This document shows positions 43,522-52,080 of a stretch of DNA of 64,000 bases, in pieces. This DNA is from Reyranella sp. Its GTDB lineage: Bacteria > Pseudomonadota > Alphaproteobacteria > Reyranellales > Reyranellaceae. A program made the translations under genes and the position numbers. The notes beneath the pieces were generated by a model. The model was not told where the DNA came from, ran no database searches, and was given only the letters and a program-made list of their open reading frames with translations. The stretch's first letter is position 1. Each line of letters begins with the position of its first letter. Location of the stretch: contig NZ_SCVC01000011.1 in the NCBI RefSeq assembly GCF_004297405.1, forward strand, positions 186,001 through 250,000, in the 5' to 3' direction.

Positions 43522-44330
43522 TGAGCCTGCCGACCGACGCGGAGATCGCGCAGTACCGTAGCGACGGCGCTATTTGCCTGCGCGGCGCTTTCTCGCTCGA
43601 CTGGATCGAACGGCTGCGTGCGGCGGTCGATGCCGACATGGCGGCGCCGGGGCCGATGGTCCGCATCAATACACCCAAGGATGCACCAGGGCTGTTCTTC
43701 GTCGATTTCCAGCTCTGGCAACGCCATCCCGACGCACGTTCTTTCGTCTACGAATCGCCGGCACGCGAGATCGCGGCGCGTCTGATGGGCTCGGACGAGG
43801 TCGTCTACTATCACGACCATCTTCTGGTGAAGGAGCCGGGCACGCAGGAGCGCACGCCGTGGCACCATGATCAGCCCTACTATCCGATCGATGGTGAGCA
43901 GATCGTCTCGCTGTGGCTGCCGCTCGATCCCGTCGACCGGGCAACCTGTGTCGAATATGTGAAGGGCTCGCATCGCTGGGGCCGCTGGTTCCAGCCCAAG
44001 TTTTTCAAGCAGGGCGGCGTCGATCTCGCCGTGCAGGACAGCCGCTTCGAGCCGCTGCCCGACCTCGATGCTGAACGTGACCGGCACGAGTTCCTCGCCT
44101 GGGACATGAAGCCGGGCGACGTCATCGCCTTCCATGCGCTGACGCTTCATGGCGCCTCGGGCAACCGTTCGACCTCGCGCCGTCGTCGTGCCTGGGCGAC
44201 GCGCTGGTGCGGCGACGACGCGCGCTACGCCACGCGTGTCGGCCAGATCTCGCCACCGCTCGAAGGCCACGGCCTGAAGCCGGGCGATAAGCTTGAGTGT
44301 GAGACTTTTCCAAAGGTCTGGCCGCAGTGA
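43521..44330 (+). CDS. Phytanoyl-CoA dioxygenase (PhyH)-family oxygenase
   Basis: This 269-residue Fe(II)/2-oxoglutarate oxygenase of the PhyH family has the iron motif HHDQPY (HxD) and a distal His in FHALTLHGASGN. The CVEYVKGSHRWGRWF and RATRWCGDDARY segments fit the family. It would hydroxylate an acyl or other small substrate. It begins at the ATG that overlaps the crotonase stop and ends in a 4-base overlap with the LysE gene. Confidence 0.88.
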   Translation: MSLPTDAEIAQYRSDGAICLRGAFSLDWIERLRAAVDADMAAPGPMVRINTPKDAPGLFFVDFQLWQRHPDARSFVYESPAREIAARLMGSDEVVYYHDHLLVKEPGTQERTPWHHDQPYYPIDGEQIVSLWLPLDPVDRATCVEYVKGSHRWGRWFQPKFFKQGGVDLAVQDSRFEPLPDLDAERDRHEFLAWDMKPGDVIAFHALTLHGASGNRSTSRRRRAWATRWCGDDARYATRVGQISPPLEGHGLKPGDKLECETFPKVWPQ

Positions 44331-44956
44331 ACGAACTGTTCGTGTTTGCCGGCGTAATCGCGCTGGCGTCGGTGTCGCCTGGCCCGAATGTCGTCCTAGT
44401 CGTCGATCACAGCTTGAGCTTCGGTGTGCGGCGCGTTGCCCCCACCATCCTCGGCAACATCTCGCTGCTGTTCCTGGTGGCACTTGCTGCGGCACTGGGC
44501 GTCGCTGCGCTGCTACTCGCGATGCCGGGCCTGTATGACGGCTTGCGGCTCGCGGGCGCAGCCTATCTCGTCTTCCTCGGCATGCGCGCGCTGCGCAACG
44601 CCTGGCGATTGCGGGGCGATGCCATCATCGGCGCACCGGCCACCGAGGTGAGCGCGCTACGTCGATACCTCCAAGCCTTCTTCGTGAGCGCGACCAATCT
44701 GCAGTCCGTGTTTTTCCTGGCGGCGCTGTTTCCCAACTTCGTGCACCACGATCAGCCGCTCGCGCCGCAATTCTTTGTGTTGTTCTCCGTGCTCATTCTG
44801 GTGGTGGGTTCAGTGCACTTCGCCTACGCGCTGTCTGCGGCCGCGATTCAGTCCCGCGTTGGCGACCGCCGCTTTCGGCGGTCGATTCAAGCGGTATCGG
44901 GCCTGGCGATGCTAGGCTTCGGAACGGCGATCGCCGCCAGCGTCCTGCGCCGTTAG
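44327..44956 (+). CDS. LysE-family export protein
   Basis: This 209-residue LysE/RhtB-type exporter has about six helices, with SPGPNVVLVVDHSLSFGVRR at the start and YLVFLGMRALR in the middle. The family exports amino acids or their analogues. It starts at a GTG overlapping the PhyH stop by 4 bases. Together with MaoC, crotonase and PhyH it may serve one catabolic or detoxifying route. It ends 5 bp from the convergent quinone oxidoreductase gene. Confidence 0.88.
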   Translation: MNELFVFAGVIALASVSPGPNVVLVVDHSLSFGVRRVAPTILGNISLLFLVALAAALGVAALLLAMPGLYDGLRLAGAAYLVFLGMRALRNAWRLRGDAIIGAPATEVSALRRYLQAFFVSATNLQSVFFLAALFPNFVHHDQPLAPQFFVLFSVLILVVGSVHFAYALSAAAIQSRVGDRRFRRSIQAVSGLAMLGFGTAIAASVLRR

Positions 44957-44961
44957 CGGCT

Positions 44962-45984
44962 CTACGGAACGAGCACGGCCTTGCCGACGACGGTGCGTTC
45001 CTCGATCAGCTTGAAGCCTTTGATCCAGTCCGCGAGATCGTAGGTCGCGGCGACCGTGGCCTTGAGCTTGCCTTCGACGAACCAACGGGTCAGGTCCTTC
45101 TGGGCATCGGCCACCATCGCGCGGCGCGCGGCGAGGGCTGCTTCTTCCTTGGGCGAGGGCTTTCCCTTACCGCCCCAGCCGTTCCAGTAACCGTAGTAGA
45201 AGCCGATCACCGTCACGTTCTTGACCAGAAGGATGTTGGCCGGAATCTGCGGGATGGTGCCGCTGGCGAAGCCCATCGGGATGATGCGACCTTCGGGCGC
45301 CACGCAGCGCAGCGAAGCGTCGAACGCCGAACCGCCGACCGGATCGTAGATCACATCGGCGCCGCGTCCGCCTGTCAGCTCCAGCACCTTGGTGCGCAGG
45401 TCTTCTGAGCGGTAGTCGATCAGGTGGTCAGCGCCGGCCTCTTGCGCAGCCTTGAGCTTGTCAGGGCCGCCCGCGCTCGCGATCACGACGGCGCCCATCG
45501 CCTTGCCGACTTCGATGCCGGTGAGGCCCGAGCCGCCGCCCGCGCCGTGTACCAGCAGCACTTCGCCGGGCTGAAGGGCTGCCTTCCACTTCAGCGCGCC
45601 ATAGGCGGTGGGATAGAGCGTCGGGAAGTTGGTCGCCTCGGCGTAGGGCAACTGCTCAGGAATCGGGATCAGGTTGGCCGCGGTCGCGATGGCATACTCG
45701 GCAAAGCCGCCCTGGCTGACGCCGGTGGCGATGCGGTCACCGACCGCGACGTTGCTGACGCCTTCGCCCAGAGCCACGACATGACCCGCGAGTTCGTTGC
45801 CCGGTACGTACGGCAGCGCCGGCTTGTTCTGATGCTTGCCCTGCACACCCAGCATCGCGGCGAAGCTCACGCCGGCAGCGCGCACGCGCACCAGCACCTC
45901 GCCGGCCTTCGGCACAGGCTGCGGGATGTCCTCGATCTTGAGATCGTCGATCGGACCATAGGCATGACAGACCAGCGCCCGCAT
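44962..45984 (-). CDS. Zinc-independent NADPH:quinone oxidoreductase (MDR family)
   Basis: This 340-residue medium-chain reductase opens with MRALVCHAYGPIDDLKIEDI. It has the NADPH-binding LLVHGAGGGSGLTGIEVGK and the GGSAFDASLRC stretch, and no zinc-ligand Cys pattern, so it is of the quinone oxidoreductase type. The ATG at 45984 has AAGGAAG five bases ahead; a longer frame to 46059 runs into the crotonase gene. It follows that gene by 22 bp and appears to be last in the puuD operon. Confidence 0.88.
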   Translation of the reverse strand: MRALVCHAYGPIDDLKIEDIPQPVPKAGEVLVRVRAAGVSFAAMLGVQGKHQNKPALPYVPGNELAGHVVALGEGVSNVAVGDRIATGVSQGGFAEYAIATAANLIPIPEQLPYAEATNFPTLYPTAYGALKWKAALQPGEVLLVHGAGGGSGLTGIEVGKAMGAVVIASAGGPDKLKAAQEAGADHLIDYRSEDLRTKVLELTGGRGADVIYDPVGGSAFDASLRCVAPEGRIIPMGFASGTIPQIPANILLVKNVTVIGFYYGYWNGWGGKGKPSPKEEAALAARRAMVADAQKDLTRWFVEGKLKATVAATYDLADWIKGFKLIEERTVVGKAVLVP

Positions 45985-46006
45985 CTTCACTTCCTTTATT
46001 CCTGCG

Positions 46007-46774
46007 CTACTTCTTGAACTGGCCGTGCCGGCCTTCGCCCTTGGCGAAGCGCGCTGCACCGCTTTGCGATTCCTGCCGCCGCGCTTCCAGCGACAGCTCC
46101 ATCTCGCGCTGGATCGCGGCCGCCTCGTCGCGGTCGAAGCTCTCGTAGGCTGACTGGCGGTCCGACGTCATGGCGATGGGCGGGAAGCCCGCGATCTGAA
46201 GGGCGAGCTTCTCCGCCTCGGCGCGTGTCGTGCCACGGGCCACCTTGCGTGTGGCCAACCCGATGGTGATGGCTTCGTCGGCACCGACGGCACGGCCGGT
46301 CAGCAGCATGTCCATGGCGCGGCCCTGGCCCACGATGCGCGGCAGGCGCACGGTGGTGCCATCGCTCATCGGCACGCCCCAGCGGCGCGAGAACACACCG
46401 AAGGACGCGGTCTCATCGACGATGCGGATATCGCAGAACAGCGCGACACCCAGCCCTCCGGCGCAGGCATGGCCTTCGATGGCGGCAATCACCGGCTTGG
46501 CAAGTGGCGCGCGCAACGGCCCATCGGCGCTGCCGGCCCACGGGAAATAGTCCGTGCCGCCGCCCAGCTCCTTGAGGTCGGCACCGGCACAGAAGGCACC
46601 GCCGGCGCCCGTCAGGACGGCCACCTTTGCCTGCGGGTCGGCCTCGAAAGCGCGCAGCGCATCGGCAAGCCCGTGCGCGGCCTCATTGTCGAGGGCGTTC
46701 TTGGCTTGCGGCCGATTGATGGTGATCGTCGTGACCGGACCCTGGGCCTCGACCACGATTTTGGAGGTGCTCAT
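46007..46774 (-). CDS. Crotonase-fold protein lacking both catalytic Glu residues (copy 2)
   Basis: This 255-residue crotonase-fold protein has GAFCAGADLKEL and GHACAGGLGVALFCDIRIVDE. Aligned to enoyl-CoA hydratases, the first catalytic Glu is Gly (GGLGVAL) and the second is Ser (FGVFSRRWGVPMSDG), so ordinary hydration is not expected. It is a paralog of the protein at 42.7-43.5 kb. It lies 9 bp after the candidate immunity gene and 22 bp before the quinone oxidoreductase gene. Confidence 0.82.
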   Translation of the reverse strand: MSTSKIVVEAQGPVTTITINRPQAKNALDNEAAHGLADALRAFEADPQAKVAVLTGAGGAFCAGADLKELGGGTDYFPWAGSADGPLRAPLAKPVIAAIEGHACAGGLGVALFCDIRIVDETASFGVFSRRWGVPMSDGTTVRLPRIVGQGRAMDMLLTGRAVGADEAITIGLATRKVARGTTRAEAEKLALQIAGFPPIAMTSDRQSAYESFDRDEAAAIQREMELSLEARRQESQSGAARFAKGEGRHGQFKK

Positions 46775-46783
46775 GACACCGTC

Positions 46784-47164
46784 TTATCTAACGGTCGCGA
46801 GTTCGTCTTCAAGCTGGGCGTTGGACCGCCTCGGTGTGCGGAAGTACCACCAGTTTTTCTGTGCGGTCCATTTCTCCTTGCGCGCCGTGCCGTGGCCCCA
46901 GACGCAGCGCTTGAAGTCGCGCGTCGCCGATATGAAGACCCTGTCGGCTTCGTCGAGCTTCAGCGCGTGATCACCCATCTCCTCGCGGCTGAACATGGGC
47001 AGCGCCTCGAGGATCAGTTCGCGCACGTCGACGTCGTTCAGCCAGTTGTCGAGGTCGAAATTGTAACCCTGCCGCTCGAGATCGGCCGTGAAGGTCGTCC
47101 ACTGGTCGATCAATTCGCAGAGGTCGGCCACGTCGGGCGGACCGGGAGGCGGGGGAGGGTTCAC
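46784..47164 (-). CDS. Acidic hypothetical protein, candidate immunity partner
   Basis: This 126-residue acidic, soluble protein has a proline-rich N terminus and the stretches NFDLDNWLNDVDVRELILEA, EEMGDHALKLDEADRVFI and NWWYFRTP. I recognise no named family. It overlaps the upstream nuclease-like gene by 4 bases and lacks any signal peptide. This is the arrangement of a cytoplasmic immunity protein next to a toxin, and that role is inferred from position alone. Confidence 0.6.
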   Translation of the reverse strand: MNPPPPPGPPDVADLCELIDQWTTFTADLERQGYNFDLDNWLNDVDVRELILEALPMFSREEMGDHALKLDEADRVFISATRDFKRCVWGHGTARKEKWTAQKNWWYFRTPRRSNAQLEDELATVR

Positions 47165-47628
47165 TCGCGACCTCGCTCGGCCTGCCGGCGATAGTATCGC
47201 TCGCCGTCGTTCGGCTTGAAGAAGGTACGGATCACGCCATTGGGATTGAAGGCGATGAACGCACCTGTCTGTTTGTCGAAACGGGTCGTCACACCGTCGG
47301 TGCGCACCGTCTCCAGGATCGGCCCGCCGACGCGCGCATCGCGCAGGAGCTGCGCCTGCCGCAGGTAGTCCTGCTTGGTGATGCGGCCGAACTCCGCGCC
47401 ATGCTTCTCGAAATGGTCCTCGAGCCGTCGCGAGTCGGCGAAACCGACGCTGGCGCCCCAGCCGCCCGTGCTGGACGCGGGTTCGCGCGCTTCTGTGACG
47501 GTGGTGTTGCGCGCAGCCTCTCCAGCGCTGCGGTCACTGACCTGGAACCAGTAGAGAAAGATCGCGACCGCCGCCAAGGCCGCCGTCAGGAGACGACGCC
47601 ACGGCAGGCCGCCGGTGCGGACATTCAT
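47161..47628 (-). CDS. Membrane-anchored protein with BECR/pyocin-large-subunit-like nuclease domain
   Basis: This 155-residue protein has one N-terminal membrane helix (LLTAALAAVAIFLYWF) and a C-terminal domain of about 90 residues that matches the pyocin-large-subunit-like BECR nucleases found at the C termini of polymorphic toxins. The conserved points are HFEKHGAEFG, TKQDYLRQAQ, the TRFDKQTGAFIAFNPNG strand and IRTFFKPN, with the His and the final Phe-Lys as probable active or binding residues. The ATG at 47628 lies 4 bp after the puuD stop. It overlaps the next gene by 4 bases. It is not carried on a large secreted toxin, which is unusual. Confidence 0.65.
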   Translation of the reverse strand: MNVRTGGLPWRRLLTAALAAVAIFLYWFQVSDRSAGEAARNTTVTEAREPASSTGGWGASVGFADSRRLEDHFEKHGAEFGRITKQDYLRQAQLLRDARVGGPILETVRTDGVTTRFDKQTGAFIAFNPNGVIRTFFKPNDGERYYRRQAERGRE

Positions 47629-47632
47629 TTTG

Positions 47633-48820
47633 CTATTGTGCGCCACCCTTGAACCACCGCGCAATCATCCGCCGTTCGGCGTCGGTGATGTGCGTCAGGT
47701 TGCCGGGGGGCATGACCCGCGAGGCCGCAGCCTGCTGGTTGATGGCAGCGGCCATGGCGTGGATCTGCGACGGCGTCTCCAGGAGGATGCCCTTGGGTGG
47801 CGCCACGAAGCCTTCCTGCGTGGGCTTGGCGGAATGGCAGGAGACGCAACGCGCCTGGATGATGGGCTGGACCTGGTCGAAGGCGACCGGGCCGCCACCA
47901 TCGGCGCTCGGTCGTGGCAGGGCGAGCAGGGCGGTGAAGGCAATGAACACGAACCCCGACGCCAGCACCAACGGATTGGCGTTGCCCTTGTGGCGCTGCA
48001 CGAACCAGACGCGGATCAGCGCGCCAGCTACCGAGATCAGGATCAGCAGCACCCAGTTCCACTCGTGGCCGTAGAGGCCGGCATAGTGGTTGCTGATCAT
48101 CGTGAACAGCACAGGCAGGGTGAAATAGGTGTTGTGGACCGAGCGCTGGCGGCCCATCAGGCCGTACTTCGGATCGAGCGGCCGGCCTTCTTCCTTGGCC
48201 TTCACCATTTCGCGCTGGCCTGGAATGATCACGAAATAGACGTTGAGCACCATGATCGTGCCCAGCATCGCGCCGAAATGGATGTAGGCGCCGCGGCCGG
48301 AAAAGATGTGACAGAGCGCCCAGGCCGAGGCGATGCAATAGAGGAACAGCAGCCCGCCCAGGACGGCATCGTCCTGGCCCAGGGCCGACCGGCAGAGCCA
48401 GTCGTAGACCAGCCAGCCCAGCACCAGGAACCCCAACCCGATGGCGATCGCGGCAGGCTTGCTGAGTTCCATCACCGAGGGGTCGATCAGGGCAACTTCC
48501 GCACCGTAGTAATAGACGAGGCACAGCAGGAAGAAGCCGGTGATCAGGGTCGTGTAGGCTTCCCACTTGAACCAGTGCAGTTCCGGCGGCAGGCGCTCGG
48601 GGGCCAGGGCAAATTTCTTGGCCGTGTAGAAACCGCCGCCATGGACGGCCCAGACTTCGCCGCCGATGCCCTTGGCGACATCGGCCGGGTCGAGCGGCTT
48701 GTGCAGGTGGTTGTCCAGCCAGATGAAGTAGAAAGACGCCCCGATCCAGGCAATGCCCACGATCATGTGAGCCCAGCGCAGCAGTAGATTCAGCCAATCG
48801 ACGATAAACGCAGCGTCCAT
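47633..48820 (-). CDS. puuD: Urate hydroxylase PuuD (membrane urate oxidase with cytochrome c domain)
   Basis: This 395-residue protein has an N-terminal membrane domain with about eight helices (WAHMIVGIAWIGASFYFIWL) and a C-terminal c-type heme domain (CVSCHSAKP, near residue 331). This is the architecture of PuuD, which oxidises urate and passes electrons to the respiratory chain. It diverges from malate synthase and starts the run puuD, nuclease-like, immunity-like, crotonase, quinone oxidoreductase. Urate breakdown ends in glyoxylate, the substrate of the neighbouring malate synthase. Confidence 0.88.
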   Translation of the reverse strand: MDAAFIVDWLNLLLRWAHMIVGIAWIGASFYFIWLDNHLHKPLDPADVAKGIGGEVWAVHGGGFYTAKKFALAPERLPPELHWFKWEAYTTLITGFFLLCLVYYYGAEVALIDPSVMELSKPAAIAIGLGFLVLGWLVYDWLCRSALGQDDAVLGGLLFLYCIASAWALCHIFSGRGAYIHFGAMLGTIMVLNVYFVIIPGQREMVKAKEEGRPLDPKYGLMGRQRSVHNTYFTLPVLFTMISNHYAGLYGHEWNWVLLILISVAGALIRVWFVQRHKGNANPLVLASGFVFIAFTALLALPRPSADGGGPVAFDQVQPIIQARCVSCHSAKPTQEGFVAPPKGILLETPSQIHAMAAAINQQAAASRVMPPGNLTHITDAERRMIARWFKGGAQ

Positions 48821-48907
48821 GCTTCCTCGTAGCGCCTTGCCGGGCGGGGCCTCAAGGCGGTAAATCGCCCCTTCGCAGTGATTCGAACGATTTCAAGGGG
48901 AAATGCA

Positions 48908-50527
48908 ATGACGGCTCTGGACCTTCCGGCGGGTGTTTCGATCGACGGCGCGATCAAGCCCGGCTTCGAAAAGGTGCTCACCAAGGAGGCTGTCGAATTC
49001 CTTGCCGACCTGCAGCGCAAGTTCAACGACCGCCGCGAGGAGTTGCTGGCGGCCCGCGTCGAGCGCCAGAAGCGGCTCGATGCTGGCGAAAAGCCGGACT
49101 TCCTGCCGGAGACGGCGAAGATCCGCGAGAGCGACTGGACGGTGGCGCCGCTGCCCCAGGACATTCTGGATCGCCGCGTCGAGATCACCGGACCAGTCGA
49201 TCGCAAGATGATCATCAATGCGCTGAACTGCGGCGCCAACGTCTTCATGGCCGACTTCGAGGATGCCTCGACGCCGACCTGGGCCAACATGGTCGAGGGC
49301 CAGTACAATCTCGCCGACGCGGTGCGCCGCCAGATCGACTATGTTGATCCCAACAGCGGCAAGGCCTACAAGCTGAACGACAAGACCGCCGTGCTGTTCG
49401 TCCGGCCGCGCGGCTGGCACCTGCTCGAGAAGCACGTCACGGTCGACGGCAAGCCGATGTCGGGCTCGCTGTTCGATTTCGGTCTCTACTTCTTCCATAA
49501 CGCCAAGGAAGCGCTGTCGCGCGGCACTGGCCCGTACTTCTACCTGCCGAAGATGGAGAGCCATCTCGAGGCGCGGCTGTGGAACGACGTGTTCGTCCAT
49601 GCGCAGGACGCGCTCGGCGTGCCGCAGAAGTCAATCAAGGCCACCGTGCTGATCGAGACTATCCTCGCTACCTTCGAGATGGACGAGATCCTGTGGGAGC
49701 TGAAGGACCACTCGGCTGGCCTCAACTGCGGCCGCTGGGACTACATCTTCTCCTTCATCAAGAAGTTCCGTGAACAGGAGTGGGCGGTGCTGCCGGATCG
49801 CGGCACGGTCGGCATGACCTCGCACTTCCTGCGCTCGTACAGCCAGCTCGTCATTAAGACCTGCCATCGCCGCGAGGTGCATGCGATGGGCGGCATGGCG
49901 GCGCAGATTCCGATCAAGAACGATCCAAAGGCCAACGACGAGGCGATGGGCCGCGTGCACGCCGACAAGAAGCGTGAGGCTGGTGACGGCCATGACGGCA
50001 CTTGGGTTGCGCATCCGGGCCTCGTGCCGATCGCCAAGGCCGAGTTCGATGCGGTGATGAAGGAAGCCAACCAGATTGCGCGTAAGCGCCAGGACGTGAA
50101 CGTCACGCCGGCCGACCTGATCCAGATGCCGTCGGGTCCCAAGACCGAGGCGGGACTGCGCCAGAATGTGGCCGTGGGCATCGGCTACGTCGAAGCCTGG
50201 CTGCGCGGCATCGGTTGCGTGCCGCTGTTCAACCTGATGGAAGACGCTGCCACCGCCGAGATCAGCCGCGCACAGGTCTGGCAGTGGGTGCGCCACAACC
50301 AGAAGCTCGACGACGGTCGTGCCATCACCAAGGAGCTCGTGCGCGAGATCGTGCGCGAGGAGAACGACAAGGTGAAGGCCCAGATGGGCGAGGAGAACTA
50401 CGCCAAGGGCCGTTACGAAGACGCGGCCCAGCTCATGATCGACCTGGTCGAGCAGCCGCAGTTCTACGAATTCCTGACCCTGCCGGCGTACGATCGCATC
50501 ATCGCCGACGAGAAAGCTGCGGCCTGA
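48908..50527 (+). CDS. aceB: Malate synthase A
   Basis: This 539-residue malate synthase condenses glyoxylate with acetyl-CoA to give malate. The catalytic stretch [17 protein letters not shown] (near residue 110) and the later [12 protein letters not shown] and [12 protein letters not shown] fit form A, and the length excludes form G. The ATG at 48908 has AAGGGG ahead of it. It is followed closely by an oxalate-CoA-ligase-like gene (10 bp) and so may belong to C2-acid metabolism. It is divergent from puuD. Confidence 0.93.
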   Translation: MTALDLPAGVSIDGAIKPGFEKVLTKEAVEFLADLQRKFNDRREELLAARVERQKRLDAGEKPDFLPETAKIRESDWTVAPLPQDILDRRVEITGPVDRKMIINALNCGANVFMADFEDASTPTWANMVEGQYNLADAVRRQIDYVDPNSGKAYKLNDKTAVLFVRPRGWHLLEKHVTVDGKPMSGSLFDFGLYFFHNAKEALSRGTGPYFYLPKMESHLEARLWNDVFVHAQDALGVPQKSIKATVLIETILATFEMDEILWELKDHSAGLNCGRWDYIFSFIKKFREQEWAVLPDRGTVGMTSHFLRSYSQLVIKTCHRREVHAMGGMAAQIPIKNDPKANDEAMGRVHADKKREAGDGHDGTWVAHPGLVPIAKAEFDAVMKEANQIARKRQDVNVTPADLIQMPSGPKTEAGLRQNVAVGIGYVEAWLRGIGCVPLFNLMEDAATAEISRAQVWQWVRHNQKLDDGRAITKELVREIVREENDKVKAQMGEENYAKGRYEDAAQLMIDLVEQPQFYEFLTLPAYDRIIADEKAAA

Positions 50528-50537
50528 GGGACAGACG

Positions 50538-52070
50538 ATGGTCAACAACGTTTACGACGTCACTTCGGCCGGCAAGGCGGATGCACCGGCGATCGGGGCA
50601 CCGGGTCGTCCCTGGCTCACCTACGCGGGCCTCAAGAAACTCACGGACGACACGCTCGCCACCTTGAACGGTGTCGGCATCGGCCGTGGCGATCGCGTCG
50701 CCATGGTCGTCCACAACGGCCCGGAGATGGCGGCCTCGTTCATCGCCGTGGCCTCGGGCACGACGTCGGCGCCGCTCAATCCGGCCTATCGCGATGAAGA
50801 GTTCGAGTTCTACCTCGAAGATCTCAAGCCCAAGGCCGTGATCGTGCAGCAGGGCATGGACAGTCCGGTACGTGCGGTTGCCAGCAAGGTCGGCGTGCCG
50901 ATTGTCGAGCTGGTGCCGACGGCTGATGCGCCCGCGGGCACTTTCACGCTCGACGTCTCGGCCCTGAAGCCTGCCAAGGCGGCCAAGCCCGGAACGTCGA
51001 CGGGCGAGGAGATCGCTCTGGTGCTGCATACGTCCGGCACGACGGCGCGGCCCAAGATCGTGCCGCTATCGACGGCGAACCTCGCTGCCTCGGCGCGCCA
51101 CATTGGAAAGTCGCTGGCGCTCACACCGGCCGACCGCTGCCTCAACATCATGCCGCTGTTCCATATCCACGGCCTGATCGCGGCAACCCTGTCGTCGCTG
51201 GGCGCCGGCGCTTCGGTGTCGTGCGCGCCGGGCTTCAATGCGCTGCGCTTCTTCGCCTGGCTCGAGGAAGTGAAGCCCACCTGGTACACGGCCGTGCCGA
51301 CCATGCATCAGGCGATCCTGGGTCGCCTGCGCAGCCATGTCGAAGCGGCCAAGGCCGCCAAGCTGCGCTTCATCCGGTCCTCGTCGGCCTCGCTGCCGCC
51401 ACAGGTCATGGCCGAGCTCGAGGCGGCGTTCGGCTGCCCGGTGATCGAGGCTTACGGCATGACCGAGGCCAGCCATCAGATGGCGTCGAACGCGCTGCCG
51501 CCGGGCAAGCGCAAGCCGGGCGCGGTCGGCCTGGCGGCTGGTCCGCAGATCGCCATCATGGACGATGCCGGCAACATGCTGCCGCAGGGCACAATCGGCG
51601 AAGTCGTGATCCAGGGGCCGAACGTGACGGCGGGCTATGACAACAACCCGGATGCCAACCTCAAGGCCTTTGCCAATGGCTGGTTCCGCACGGGTGACCA
51701 GGGCCGCTTCGACGAGGACGGGTACCTGTTCCTCACCGGCCGGCTGAAGGAGATCATCAACCGCGGCGGCGAGAAGATCAGCCCGATCGAGATCGACGTC
51801 ATCCTGATGGATCACCCGGCGGTCGAGCAGTGCGTGACCTTCGCCATCCCGCATCCCAAGCTGGGGGAAGAGGTGGGCGCCGTCGTCGTGCTGCGTAGTG
51901 GCATCGAATGCACGGAGCGCGAGCTGCGCGACTTCGTGGCCAAACACGTCGCCGACTTCAAGGTGCCGCGCAAGGTCGTGTTCGTGGCCGAGATCCCCAA
52001 GGGTGCGACCGGCAAGCTGCAGCGCATCGGCCTTGCCGCCAAGCTTGGCCTCGGCGAAGTGACGGCCTGA
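50538..52070 (+). CDS. AMP-forming acyl-CoA synthetase, oxalate-CoA-ligase-like
   Basis: This 510-residue adenylating enzyme has the P-loop LHTSGTTARPKIVPL (near residue 160), EAYGMTEASHQM, and the C-terminal RGGEKISPIEID and GKLQRIGLAAKL with the catalytic Lys. Its stretches MPLFHIHGLIAATLSSLGAG and WYTAVPTMHQAIL closely follow plant and yeast oxalyl-CoA synthetases. Oxalate or a related dicarboxylate is a fair guess, and the malate synthase next door suits C2 acids. It ends 10 bp before the reductase gene. Confidence 0.85.
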   Translation: MVNNVYDVTSAGKADAPAIGAPGRPWLTYAGLKKLTDDTLATLNGVGIGRGDRVAMVVHNGPEMAASFIAVASGTTSAPLNPAYRDEEFEFYLEDLKPKAVIVQQGMDSPVRAVASKVGVPIVELVPTADAPAGTFTLDVSALKPAKAAKPGTSTGEEIALVLHTSGTTARPKIVPLSTANLAASARHIGKSLALTPADRCLNIMPLFHIHGLIAATLSSLGAGASVSCAPGFNALRFFAWLEEVKPTWYTAVPTMHQAILGRLRSHVEAAKAAKLRFIRSSSASLPPQVMAELEAAFGCPVIEAYGMTEASHQMASNALPPGKRKPGAVGLAAGPQIAIMDDAGNMLPQGTIGEVVIQGPNVTAGYDNNPDANLKAFANGWFRTGDQGRFDEDGYLFLTGRLKEIINRGGEKISPIEIDVILMDHPAVEQCVTFAIPHPKLGEEVGAVVVLRSGIECTERELRDFVAKHVADFKVPRKVVFVAEIPKGATGKLQRIGLAAKLGLGEVTA

Positions 52071-52080
52071 AGGAGCGCGC

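Noticed and set aside
47625-48797. 390-codon open frames overlapping puuD on both strands in other frames
   Set aside because: They lack family features, while the puuD frame has membrane helices and a CVSCH heme site.
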